A stretch of DNA of 64,000 bases from Rhynchonema sp. JSB1_4 (Eukaryota > Nematoda > Chromadorea > Monhysterida > Xyalidae), in NCBI GenBank assembly GCA_030248065.1, contig JASAMV010006845.1, positions 19,986-83,985 of the forward strand, written 5' to 3'. The position numbers and the translations under genes are program-made. Below the pieces are notes generated by a model. The model searched no databases. It was not told the origin of the DNA and saw only the letters and a list, made by a program, of their open reading frames with translations. Of this stretch, positions 1 through 12,400 are shown piece by piece; the stretch's first letter is position 1; each line of letters begins with the position of its first letter.

Positions 1-479
1 AAGAATTCCTTCCTTTTCTCTAAGATTTGTTTGTCTGGCACCACGTTTGTGATTTTCGGTCTATTTGCTTTTGTGATCGTTTTTTGCTTAAACCACATTT
101 TAATTGGCTTTCGCGTGTTCAAGATGGCAATGACATCGCCATTCACATCTGACATTTCGATTTCCAACAGTCCGGTACTTGTGTACGCTGGATCGTTTGG
201 ATTATTTTCTTTCTTTGTTTGGCGGTAGTTGACAGCGAAGTACATCACCTAAATTCAAAAGTTTTATGATCTCTATATTGCATATTACTCAATTGTGAAA
301 GATACGATTGACACCTTTAATCGAACAATTCGAGTGCAGTCGCACGATGATGCGGTGACAACATCACATGCGAATGGCGGGAATTCAACTCGATAATTGT
401 CGGTATTGACCACACCAATGGGTTCTTTGACCACGTCACAGAGAGTGCCAACGCGAAGCATTAATTTCGCGCTCCCGGC
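1..479 (-). CDS. GAIN-like exons of the polycystin-like gene (1-248 and 315-479; 3' end off window)
   Basis: Exon 315-479 is 165 bases (55 codons), phase 0, and reads ...EPIGVVNTDNYRVEFPPF... with a Cys-rich tail. Exon 1-248 follows after a 66-base intron in phase 0 and reads VMYFAVNYRQ..., then GLLEIEMSDVNGDVIAIL and a lysine-rich tail. In polycystins and adhesion GPCRs the GAIN fold has such alternating strands with a 'v.v.l.d..g..i.v.n...pi' pattern just before the GPS cleavage motif. The GPS motif itself (HL/T) is not visible, so it should lie to the left. The acceptors at 249 and 480 are both TTTAG. The exon is cut by the window edge. Confidence 0.65.
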
Positions 480-3400
480 CTAAATTGTCACTTTACAGTA
501 ATGGGTTTCCTGCCTGTACATCGGAGTTTTTTCAGCTAGCAAGTTACGTACCTCCATATTCTTCGTTAACATTTGACCATTGTCAAGTTGGCTGAGGTCC
601 ATAAGAGCAATCTTTGAAATAACGGCAGCTACGTCATTGAATTGCTCAGCTGACTCCTCCGCCTTTTTGACAGCCTCTTCTTCTGCTGCGTAAGTCGCCC
701 ACTCTTCCAGTGAAGCCTCTTCCGGCCGAAACGCTTTGTCTAAATTAATTTGTTTGCAAGCGCTAAAAAATGTGAAACCAAAGCATTAATTTATTGTAGC
801 GCGTACTTGGATCTTGAGGCATGACTGTTTCGTACGTACTCAGCTGATCATTAAGCGCCTTCTCGCGATCACTTTTCAGTGGAGTATCGAGTGACAATTT
901 TTGTGCAGTTGATATGGCGGCAACCGACTCAAGTAATCCTTGTGCCAATTCATCGGCTTGCTTTTGTGACAATGTCTCAAGGAATTCATCGTTGTCTAAC
1001 GCTTTCGTAATCTTTGTAACCAATGTAGAAGCCTTTTTCGCTGAATCAACGGTAAGAAGTGATTGTTTCTTGACTTCACCGGTTACGGGATCGATCGTAG
1101 AGCTTTCTCCTGCAGAGCAAATTATATATTAACGCCTACGGAATCCACATTCCAAGCTGAGTAATTAATCTGCATTTATACCTGACGTTAGCTTCGTCAC
1201 CGTTGACAGGAGTACTCCAGCATTATCCGAGGTTACTGGCGCTTTCTCAATCGTGTTGAACATTTGTGTATTCATTTCGGCGCGTGCATTGTTCATGGCG
1301 TCCATCTGTCGTTGGACTGCTTGCAGGCATGCTTGTTGGGCAGGCGTTATTCCACACGATTTATCTTTGGCCTGGACAGTTGAGAACCAACATATGAGCT
1401 ATTTGTTCCAGACAGACGATTAACTTAACGCATCGTGCCTGAGAAAATTACCACGGTTCAATATCTGTGACTCTTGGTGTGATTCTTTTCATGGGCCAAG
1501 CATTTCTGTTAAAATTTGAAAAAGCAAAACCTTATCGAGTGTGCTATAGGTCTACATATCCTGTAGGGCTGGACTATCTGCTGTTTAGCTCTCAAGTTTT
1601 GGTCTTGCAATTGGTCGCCCACGCCACAGACCACACTGTTCCGTGTGTGGCCATCATCGTGAGTATCAGCCAAGGCAATTCAACAGGACAGCCAAATCGA
1701 ATTGGGCCACCGAACCTCAAGAAATGTAACCACTGGTAGACATTAATTAACTGGAATATTTGGAGGGTGGGACAGCGTTTAGGTCGGCTATAGACATTGG
1801 GCATTACGTGCTGGCAACATAAACTGTATTTTTCCATAGAGTCCTAACCGCTCATAATTTTATCTGGCAAGACGCGTTATTGGACACTAACGGCAAGCGC
1901 ATTGCACGGTGCCAGTGCGGCATTGGAATCAACTGTCAGTGGCAGTAGGATGAATGGCAGCTTGTTAAGCTCTTGAAGAACACTTCCCATAGTCACCCAA
2001 CTTGGCGCTAACGGCAGCTTCCCATGCATGGGCTTTCCCTAAATGAAAATAACATCTATCGTTGTTTATGTGCATTAACAATTAAGGCATTGCTTACCTT
2101 GAATGCTTCTTTAGTGTAGAGATGTTCCGGCACAACAGACAGCAACTCCAAGGCGCTGACTTGCACAGGAACGTCATGAATCACGCTGTCCATCTCGAGC
2201 GGTAAAGTCTGTAATTATTTGTCTTTGGTAAAATCAGTTGCTATCATGTGTAGTATGCCTCTATTTAACCTTGATGCCAACGCTGTCAGCCTTCATTGGA
2301 ACCCAGAGTGTTTTGCCACTGGATGTGGTCAACGTTACTTTACCGACCACCTCTGTGCTGGGGACTACCAGTGGGTTAGCGGTGCGTTGTGAATCGGTAA
2401 GACCGACCATTTGTTTTCTACCTTCTTCGCACACGGTAGCTGAAGTGTTAATGTTAATATAAAAACGTGGTATCCTACATTAATTGCGACAATTAACCTG
2501 GTTCGCTAACGGCAGGTAAACTGGCATATTCTTCTGAGCTCATCTTTGGCGGAGCGGTGAACAAATGTTCGGTGCTGATGGATACGCTGGTTCCGCCTGT
2601 CATGTGCACCATGGCCAGTATGTCATCTGATTTGTCCTCAGCTTCTCCAGAACCCAGCACGTCTGGCGCGACTTCCTCTTTGTACATGACCATAGTTGTG
2701 ACTTTGCCATCTGCCGGTTTCACCAAATCAAATGGGGCCATCAGCTCATCCAGTGAATACGGTTGAGTGAAATCAGCCGTTGGAATTTGTTTGGCCAACT
2801 GTGATGTGGTAAGTTAACGTGTTATGTGCATTTACATATACATAGCGCTTACTTAACATAACGTGAGTTTACCTTGTCCGTTGCATCTTGGTTAATTTGG
2901 CATTTGCCTTCCTTATTTGTTTCTCCGCTGTCACATGGTGGAAGGCCAGAACCAGATACTGTTTGCTGTGCTTCTTCTTCCTCCTCTGGTTTTTCTTCTT
3001 CGGGAGCAAATCCAAGCAATTCTGGATGTTAGTCAGACTGTTATGTTATGCAACAGAGAATTCGATTTCTTCCTCTGGGGGCTTATTCAGATTAGTGCAC
3101 CTGTTTTGAAACTAAGATACTTAATCGAACTTCTCCGGTAAATCTCTAAAGGTGGAGTTATACTTGTCCATACTGGGTCTTGTGGACACGCTTGTAGACA
3201 GTTTTGGACAAAATGTCCTCTTGATGAGTTATACTTGGATGAGGACAAGTGTAACTCACTATGAGGACAATCTCATGCGGACATTTGTCGCGCACTGCGC
3301 ACACGCAGTGTCCAAAAGTGTCCTTATCACCGGAGTTCAAAAATTTGAACTTTTGGCTTGTGGACAACTTCGAAAGATGACGATTGCTGGTTTCCCACAC

Positions 3401-6400
3401 AACTTTGTACATTTATATCAACTTGTTGGAAGTTCCTGAGCCCAAAACAAGTCTTGATTCATGCACAAGTCGCAAAAATGGAGAAACAAATGAAAGCGCA
3501 CCGGCAATAACACTGTGGGCTTGAGTCGGGATTGGGACCCAGCAAGCAGGTTCTTCTGCAAGTGAAATGGCATGAAAAAAACTAATTTATTACAAGTGGG
3601 GCCCGATGAACTGAAGTCAGATCACCGAAGCCTAAACCTAACATCGACCCTAAGATTCGGGCCGGTAGGGTCGGTCCGAAAAGCCCCGACATCATCGAAT
3701 TTCAATAAAAAAATCATGACCTTTTACGGTAATTTTTTTATTTGCCAAAATTTCTTGCGATTCAGCAGATTAGGTTCAGGACCGACTTCCATGATTTTAA
3801 GGTATTTTAAAACAAAAGCTGTAATTTTTGCACCTAAAAATTATGTTCAAAATGTCACCAGAAAAAGCCGGGCCGAAAAAGTTGGGCCGGGCCGCGCCGA
3901 CTTTTTCCAAGTCGAGCGGGGCCGACCCCACGACCTAGGTAGCCCGGCCCGATTCCCACCTCTGTAGGGCTATAGTTGCTGGGACTCAGATGTGGCAGAC
4001 CAGTGCAGTTCCTGGTCTGGAGAAAAGAAATTTTTTGAGATCCTTTTTGCCTTTTTTTGGAAAACTCTCAACAAAAAGGGTTATTTTGGCGATTTTTGAC
4101 AACATTGACCTAAAAATCACTTATTTTATGCCTAAAAATGCCAATTTTAGACATAAACTTGCCTATTTTAAGCAAAAATTGTGGGAGCAGAGGTACCCGG
4201 AGGGAGAACAGGGAGCAGGCGTACCATGGAGGGGGAATAGGCGTACCCGAGCCCGAGGGGCCCCCAGAAACTACACTGTGGCAGACTGAAAAGCACCCAA
4301 CCCTATAATCCTAACCGTGTGGTGTGTTGGTTTGCTTGCAAGTTAAAAAAATGGAAAACCGACCTTTTCGTTGGACATAATCGTGTTCATCAGAATATCA
4401 TATCCATGGAACAATTAGCATGACAAGAATTAACACAACACATCAACTCTATCAGGATCTGAGAGAAGCATCATATACTCAACTGATAAGAGTCGATGGG
4501 CAGTGACGTTTCTTGCGGGGGGTCAGGCCCCGAAATATCTCATTTTCAGTTTACCAGCTTTTATTGTGGTTTTAATTTTAGACGCATTGCATTGATTTTG
4601 CAATGCAGAAACTTGTTTATTTATTTTCAACCGTGGCGTCATTGCAGAAAAATCATGCTTTTTCTCTTTCTTTAATTTTGATATGGGTTCGCTTGTGGAC
4701 AAGACGGACACTTTTGGACAGTATGGGTTGTCCACACGACCCAAACTGTCCAAATGTCCTCTTGTGTTGACAAATGTCCTCAAACCCATTTGTCCACATG
4801 AGGACAAGTATAACTCCACCTTAAGACTGTTTGGTGTACCGGAACTATAAATTCGAACATGTCTGTGAATTCCTGATTATTTCATTATGATTTGCTCAGT
4901 CACTGACCTTCTGCTGGTGGCTCCTCCCCGGGCGGCGCAGGTGGCGCTTGTTCTTCCTTTGGCGGTGCTGCAAAAGTAGTACGGTTTTTCTCACAAATAT
5001 ACCCTTTATGTTTGCCACGTATCGTGGCCGTGAAAGAAGAATTAGCTCATAAAGTTACCATCGAGCGTATCCACAAGTGCGCTGACCATAGACATTGCAG
5101 CGGCCGGATCTTGGGACGAGTCTTCCATCATGGCACCAATGTCAATATCGTCCATTGGAACAGGTTCCGCCTGAGTGTATAACCCTCACCAGCGCGACTT
5201 TGCATTGCATATTATTTTCACCCGTTTCAACGATGCCAAAGTCACGTCTAACTTTACAGAGAGGCATCAGATCCTCTGTTCCTAAACCACATTGTCTGTT
5301 CCCCACTTTCTTACGAAGCAGACTATTATAGTTCTTTAAAAATGCCTAACGACTAGTCTAACAAGACGAAATGAAAAAACATATGGTCCGTTCCTTGAAT
5401 TGTTCACATCTGCTCTTCCTAATCTCTGTAAGAACGTGTGGATGACCAATTTCTTTGGACCAAATACCGCACAAATTTGGGAGGCAATGGGTTGCACTGT
5501 GTAAAACTGTTTGTGATTGCAAATTCCAGTTGTGATAACCTACCACAATATTGTCAACGACAATGAGCTGACTGTGGGCGGAGTACGGGTCGACCACGTC
5601 AAACTCTACTTTGTATGTGCCTTGCGGCAGTGTCATTTTGGATGACGGAATTGGACCGCGATAGATTTCCTCCCGTTTGCCAGCCTTGTCAATTTCTGAA
5701 AAAACGCTGTGGAGCTATCCAAACGCAATGCGTCCTAACGGATTAACACTACGTCCAGTCTCACTCGTCATGATGTAGATCATCTCATTGTTGTCATCGT
5801 CGTCTGACCATCCATTGCATTTGAGATCGTAAGTGGTCTGTAAACAACACATTTTCGCAGTGTGATAGTCTACTTGTCGCCGCTCACCCCACCCAGTTTT
5901 AATCGAGTTCGCGCAGTTCGATAGAAGAGTGAGCTAAGAGGCGGCGCTGTGCGCTGCACTATACGCAGACTTCAGAAGTCTCTCATGCTGCGCCACGCGT
6001 ACCACAGTCACACATAAGCAGCTGGCTGATGCTACACGCATACATACATGTACTGCAGTATTTTATTCTTCAACTGGGTAAAGCAATCAAGTTTCAGTTA
6101 CCTTCAGATTAAACCTGACTACCATGCGTTGCACGAGAGTATCGTTTTTGTATTTTTAAAATAGATTACAATTTTCTTGTGCTCGTTTGGTGCCTAAGGC
6201 TACGAGCGCTTTTTAATCTGTATTCAGATTAAAAGCGCTCTCCATCACTACAATTTTAAGTACCAGACGAATACCACAGAATGTAATCGATTTCAATCTT
6301 ACGAATAAAGAGAAATCGATACTTGTATTCAAAGCATGGTTTGTAGTTTTAAGCTGAAAGTAACCGAAACTCGATTGCTGAAGAAAAACGTGCTGTATGC

Positions 6401-9400
6401 AAAACATTTTGACAGTTTCTGAGTTGCTTGTCTCTAACTACGCGAACGAACTTATAACGCGTTCCGTACTCATTCTGGGTAGCTACGTGAATGAACTCAA
6501 AACGCTTTCTGAACTCGTTCTTTTTAACGACGGGACCTCGATTAGAACTGAGTGGTGCCTATGGGGATTATGTCTAGTATTTATCTAACTTCCCAATCAG
6601 TTTTCGTTGTTTCCAGGAACTGACCGTAATTGCTTCACCAGTCATTGGTGTTACTTCGCAGCTTCCGCCTCTTGGTTCCAGATTTGGTTTCACATTCACT
6701 GCTGTAGTGCCCTCAACGTTCATTGCTACTCTGTCAATAGTGCATCCGACCTCGAAGCCATTTACTTCACCAAAAATTTGGTTCCACATTTCCTTTTTGA
6801 AGTTCAGTACTTGCGATGTTACACTGAAATCAATGTTAGTGTGCTAGTCGACTCAACGGTTGAAGTGCGCATATGTATGTAAACTCATGCGTTCCATGTC
6901 CAGTTTTGCAAACCTGTCGGTCATTGCTGGAATTTTTGGATTGAATGGATCAACAATCGTTCTTGCGCCGGCCGCGTCAATGTCCATCTTGAAATTCCAT
7001 TTGTACGCCAGTTGCTCTGAGGCATCACAGTTTGTGCACTCGCATTTTACGTTTATGTCTTCGGTACTAAATAGATAATTACAAAATCACTCATAGCCTA
7101 TGGTAGCTTTGTTGTTAAGAAGTATTCGCGTTGTCCCCGAGGGCGCCGATGTCCCCCAGATGGTCTGCCGCAGCTCACGCCTATAAGACTATGTTCAGGA
7201 CCCTATCTCTATGAGCGGGGTTAGGCTTAGGTTCAGGCCTACCTTAAGTATAGGCGTGGGCTTAGGCTTATGCCTATGCCGCAAGTTAGGCTCATGCTTT
7301 TTTGGGGAACATCGGGAATATGGGGGACAACGAATCTGAATCTGTCGTTAAAACCTCAATGAACTAACGTGGTCATTCTCAAACCATATTCCTCAGGGCT
7401 GCAGAACGTTTTTCGTGAACAACCGATCTGCACAGCTGGTGGCGTTCCAGCAATAATGTCGATATACATAAACTTCTGTGCCGTCAGCGTCACATTCTCT
7501 CCATCTACATTGTATGTTTTTGTTACTTGGACGCCGACTTCGTATATTTCACCAGGTGGAAACCAAGCGCCTTGCAATGCATAAGTACTTCCGTCAAACG
7601 ATAGGGCGCCAGGTCCTAAAGGTTTAAACAATTGTCGCCATATCCTGTTCGGGTGCCGTTTCTTTTTAAGCCTAATGTTTTAATCACTGCTAAGAAAGGC
7701 CAAAGCGTGTGTTTTCATTTGGCCTTATTAGAAGGTTTTCTCCCGATATTCTGCACATTATGGTGACATACCTCCACCAAAACAACCATTTGGTTCGTCA
7801 GGCCATTCACTCGGTTCAACTGGCCCTGGTGTTCCACTCAATTGATAGTTCCCGTTTGCATCTTGTGGATACTTTTCTGTGATGTTGTCTGCATGGGCTG
7901 GTATATCTTTCTGAAAGTGTCGCTGGTACTTGTTTCTACGTCCAAAATACAAACATAAACGGACAATGCATATTGCTTACACTGACCCCGACATGTCGGC
8001 ATAGATACGTGACCTTGTCGAACGTAGACAAAATGGTGTCTTGATTCGGATCTGCAGAATACACGCCAGGCTCCAACAAAAGCTGTTGGTCGTCCGTTGT
8101 TCCTAACGTTACTGAAGATACGCTCCCTTCAACCAGGCCTGCTTTAATTGGGCTCGGCAAGACGTCGAAAAAGCCGTACACCTGTATTATTAAATTCTGT
8201 ACAATGCCTGTCGTTTTACATAATTGCAAATTATTAGGCAATGCCTACCGTGGTGTTGATTTTTCCAATTCCAGGCTTCTTTGACTCGAGTTCAACCGGA
8301 TCCATCTCCACATCAAACGTTACTTTGATGCGACCGTAGCAAATAAAACGTGATGGTATCTCAAGTTGATTGAATGTCAGGTCGAATGCGCTCAGATCGG
8401 CAGTGTATTGTGTGATTCCAGATGATGGGTACACCTTTTCGATAACCCATGTTTTAATAACCTTATTGGTGTACGAGCAATTGAGTTTGACCTGTGACAA
8501 TACAAATATTGATCGCAAACAAACGGTAGTTAGGGTGATGCACAGATCATTCTGAAATTATTGACGTACGTTCATCACGAATAATTTCTTGTCTCCGCAA
8601 TTGAAAGTCACTGGATTGAGAATGTCGTCAGACGACTTGACAAATTTCACGAGAGGTTTGAAGCACGTGTCGTTCGTAATTGTAACTGTGTCACTGAATT
8701 CTCCTTCTGACACAAAATTGAAGACTTTTGCTTTCACCGTCAATGTGCCCGGCTTGCCAAACGCGTGCGACACCAGCATACCATGATACCATGAGTCAGC
8801 CACGTGAATTGTTGCAGCCTGAGCACAATTGAACATCGAATATTCTTCATCATTGAGCATGTGTCAAAAGCTGAGCATTTAAAGGGTTTCCACCACATAT
8901 ATGCGACCTTAACCAATCTCAATGAAACTTGGCCGGTTGACTGGGCTTGGTCCAAAACACTCACCGCCAAGAAAATTTTTTGGACCATCTGCATCCTTGG
9001 AGGTACAAGCAATAAAGGAACTTTACACAAAATTCATAATTTTGGCAGATTTTTATATGTTTAGACTACCTACAGTTGCTACGGAACTGTGGCATTTGCT
9101 GTCCGATGGAGCCCCAAAGGTCATTGTTGTTTGTCAATCAAAATTCAAGATTCTAGCTCAAACGTGTCTTGGGCAGAAGTCGTTCAATTGGAAGCACCTT
9201 AAAGCTGCTGGTCAACAACCAATCCGCTTCGTTTAATCTTGGGGGCAGTGCACATAAACAAAGGTGGAATATCGTGTTACTCGACCTTGACTTGGGGAGT
9301 CGATTGGTGGCTTCCTGATGTTTCACGGTCGGGTTGCAGTTTGCCCATATGTGAAAAAATGCAAAAATTATGCCGGCTTCCCGTGGAAAGCACAATGCAC

Positions 9401-12400
9401 GGCAACGTTTAAAAATTTTAGAATATCAAGCACCAACATTTGTTTCATCAGCATGATATACAGCTTTGCAGAAAACAGCTTGCATCCTGAAGGAGAAGAC
9501 ATTTAGTTCCAAAAACACCTGGTGTTTTTTGGTCACCGTTTTCTTCGTCGATAATTTTAAGCATCTGTGATTAACCAGCAAATGTGTTGATCAGTCACAA
9601 AAACCCTCTAATTACTGTGTACATAACCTGTGCTTTTGGACTCACTGCACCAAACACAGCTAATACAATAATTCGGACAACATGCGCAAGTCGGTCATTA
9701 TGGGCGTGCGCGACCCCAAAAAAGACAAAACATTTTTGAGTGCTCGAATCTGCACGTTGTTTTTTTTAGCGCGCGCGCTGATAATGACCGACTTGCGCAT
9801 GTTGTATTAGAGCAGGGAGCTCCTACAGCAAAGCGTCTGCACAGTTGCAATTTTTGTGCCCTAGGCCACATTTGCTGTCATCCATAGCGCTTAAAATTAA
9901 CTGACGAAAAAATGTTGACCAACACTTTGGAGCTGCCTGATCTTCCTCTTCAACTTCTTTTGCAGAAGCCTAAATCTTGGTGTCTTCATATTTAAAAATC
10001 TTAAACTTGCTCTGAATTGTGCTTTCGACGGGAAGCATGTCCGTTTTCATTTCCTCATCTAAGGGGGAACTTCACGGCCGTGAAACATCAGGAATTAACG
10101 AATCGACTCTCCAAGTCAGAATCCATGTGACCGTATCCCACCTTTCTTGATGCGCACTGCCCTCAAGATTCCAAGCGAGGTCGACGGGTTGTTGACCAGC
10201 AGCTAAACACAGGTCCGGAATATAAGCCCTGAACCATGATGGACCTCAGTGAACACGATTTTTCTCAAGATATGTTGGAGGTAGAATTTTGGGTTTTGAT
10301 CGATAAACAACAATAACGTTGGGGCTTCATCGGACAGTAAATGCCACAATTGTGTCAGTAGGGGTAGGGAGAATTGGGGGCAAGTGTCCAGGAAGGGGAA
10401 TTGGGGGCAAAGGAAAAAATGCAGTTGTGTCAGACTATAGTCTGATGTTTAGCGGTTAGCCTAAGGTCGTATCACACTGCCCCCTGCAGAATTGATGCTT
10501 CACTTGGGAGAATTGGGGCAAGGAGGAAGAATTGGGGGCAAAGGAAAAATGGTCCATTTGCCTCCGGAAATTGTGTCAGACTATAGTGTCGTGTTTTGGA
10601 GCAAGCCTAAATGATGTTTCTCTTGCTGCTGTAAAATTGGGGAGGATTAGGGGCAAGGAGGTAGAACAGTGACTCACAGCTCTTTACATACTGTTGGATC
10701 GTGTCCAGAAATCGGTCGGGACCCGATCAGCGCACTCATCCGCGCAGTGAACATTACACAAACATCACCGAAAAAATAGCTGTGAACTGACACCACACCA
10801 TGTAAAGCCGGTAAAACATCAGCTGTTTTCATCTGACGCAACGTTTGCGAAAAGTTGTATAGGTAATTGGAAGCGTTGCATGTGAACTTTGTAAGGAGGC
10901 ATTGGTAATAGATAACAATAATACAAGTGAAATGAAACGTTAGCGCCCGAAAATGACGCAAAATAAATGGCGCATGAAAAGTGACGCATTCAAAATTATG
11001 GGTTTCAAGCGCGCGAACATAAGTTTTGCTCTGGGGTATGGTGCGTTTTTTTGTAAGGGGCAGTGTGATACTGCAACCTACCGCAACCCGGCTACGTAAC
11101 CTGCCATACCCCGCCCGCTACAGCTTGAGCCACAACCATCACACTACAGTGGGCCCAATTCTCCCTTGCACCCAATTCTCACCCATTGCAAACAATTCTC
11201 ACCCGCCTGCGCCCGTGAAACATCAATTATGCTTATGACAACGCACTACACTATAGTCTGACACAACCCCCGGAGGCAAAATGGACCATTTTTTTAAATT
11301 CCCCACGTGAAACATCAATTCTGCAGCGGGCAGTGTGATACTACCTTACTCTTATCGCTAAAAGTCAGCTATAGTCTGAAACAATTGCAGGGGCAAATAA
11401 TGGACCATTTTTTCTTTGGCCCCCAATTCTCCCTTCTGGAGACTTGCCTCCAATTCTCCCTGGGGCTGAAAATATTCGGAGGCGAGAATTTGCCAAAATT
11501 ATGAATTTTATGTAAAATTCATTTTTGCTTGTACTTTGCCAAAGATGCAGGTGAACCAACCTAGATTTGCGCGTAATTAACAACAATTATATTTGTACTA
11601 TCTGGCGCGTATGCCACCTCAGTTTATTGTTACTAAAATGGAAACATGTGACATACTGTAGAAGTATGCTTGGGGTCCTCAGAACAAGGCAAAAAAGTTG
11701 AGGCTCGTCACAGTTGAGCGACGTTTTGTCGAAACTTAGCAGCGATTAGAAATAGGTCTTTGATCGGTTGAATCCCGTGATATGTGCGCTTTTTATGCCT
11801 GCTTTATACTAAAGCTCTGTGGGCTTCCTATGCGGCCCAACAATACAACGGAAATTTTTTTTCGAAATTTTATGTGATTTCGGCAGACTAACGCGAGCTG
11901 TGGCAGTGCCAAAAAGTTCATATGATCCTAAATTAGAGCCTATTCGCTTATGAAATATTTGTGACCAAACGGCATGCTAAGAACATACGAAACAGATCGA
12001 TATCTTAATTTCAAGGTGTGGAGGTAAGGTCAAAATTTTTTAGCTTTCAACCCCTGGGCTCTGACAAGGAGCTGACATGGGAAAATTTTTCTTTGAGTGT
12101 TTTTTTACCAAACCCAGTCACGGTGCCAAGTTTCATATAGATTGGTTGAGGTCGCATATATATGGCGGGGACTCTTTAGATGCGTGAAATTAAAGCGTTG
12201 GTCTTGTATACTGACATTAAATTCCGTCCAGTTGGAACAATGTGTCGGATTACCCCATCGCGACACACCAGCGTCGTCACCCCAGTCGACTACCATGCAA
12301 TCGTAGTCGCTGATATCTTGTAGTCCCTGTTAAAAAGTCAAGTTTTTGCTTGCTGCTGAAGTGTATATGAGTTTGATACACAGGTTTTGTCGCTCATGGT

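Larger units (their letters stand above)
8879..12175. mobile_element. Outer foldback/TIR element with TTA(A/G) target site, split by inner elements
   Basis: Left end from 8879 (AGGGTTTCCACCACATATATG) and right end to 12175 pair as imperfect inverted repeats: both show catatatatgcgacc, aaccaatct and gaaacttggc. The site flanks are TTAA at the left and TTAG at the right. A second matching pair lies further in: tacaagcaa and aaaattcataattttggca at 9,004-9,048 and about 11,476-11,550. Two other foldbacks occupy the middle. The arm sequence (gagccc.gg, caaaacactca) resembles the arms at 46.5 kb and 55.2 kb, so this is a repeat family. No transposase frame was found. Confidence 0.6.

Noticed and set aside
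7200..7300. ttaggc-like words suggesting telomeric repeat
   Set aside because: The words are degenerate, interrupted, and lie inside a small TIR element within an intron.
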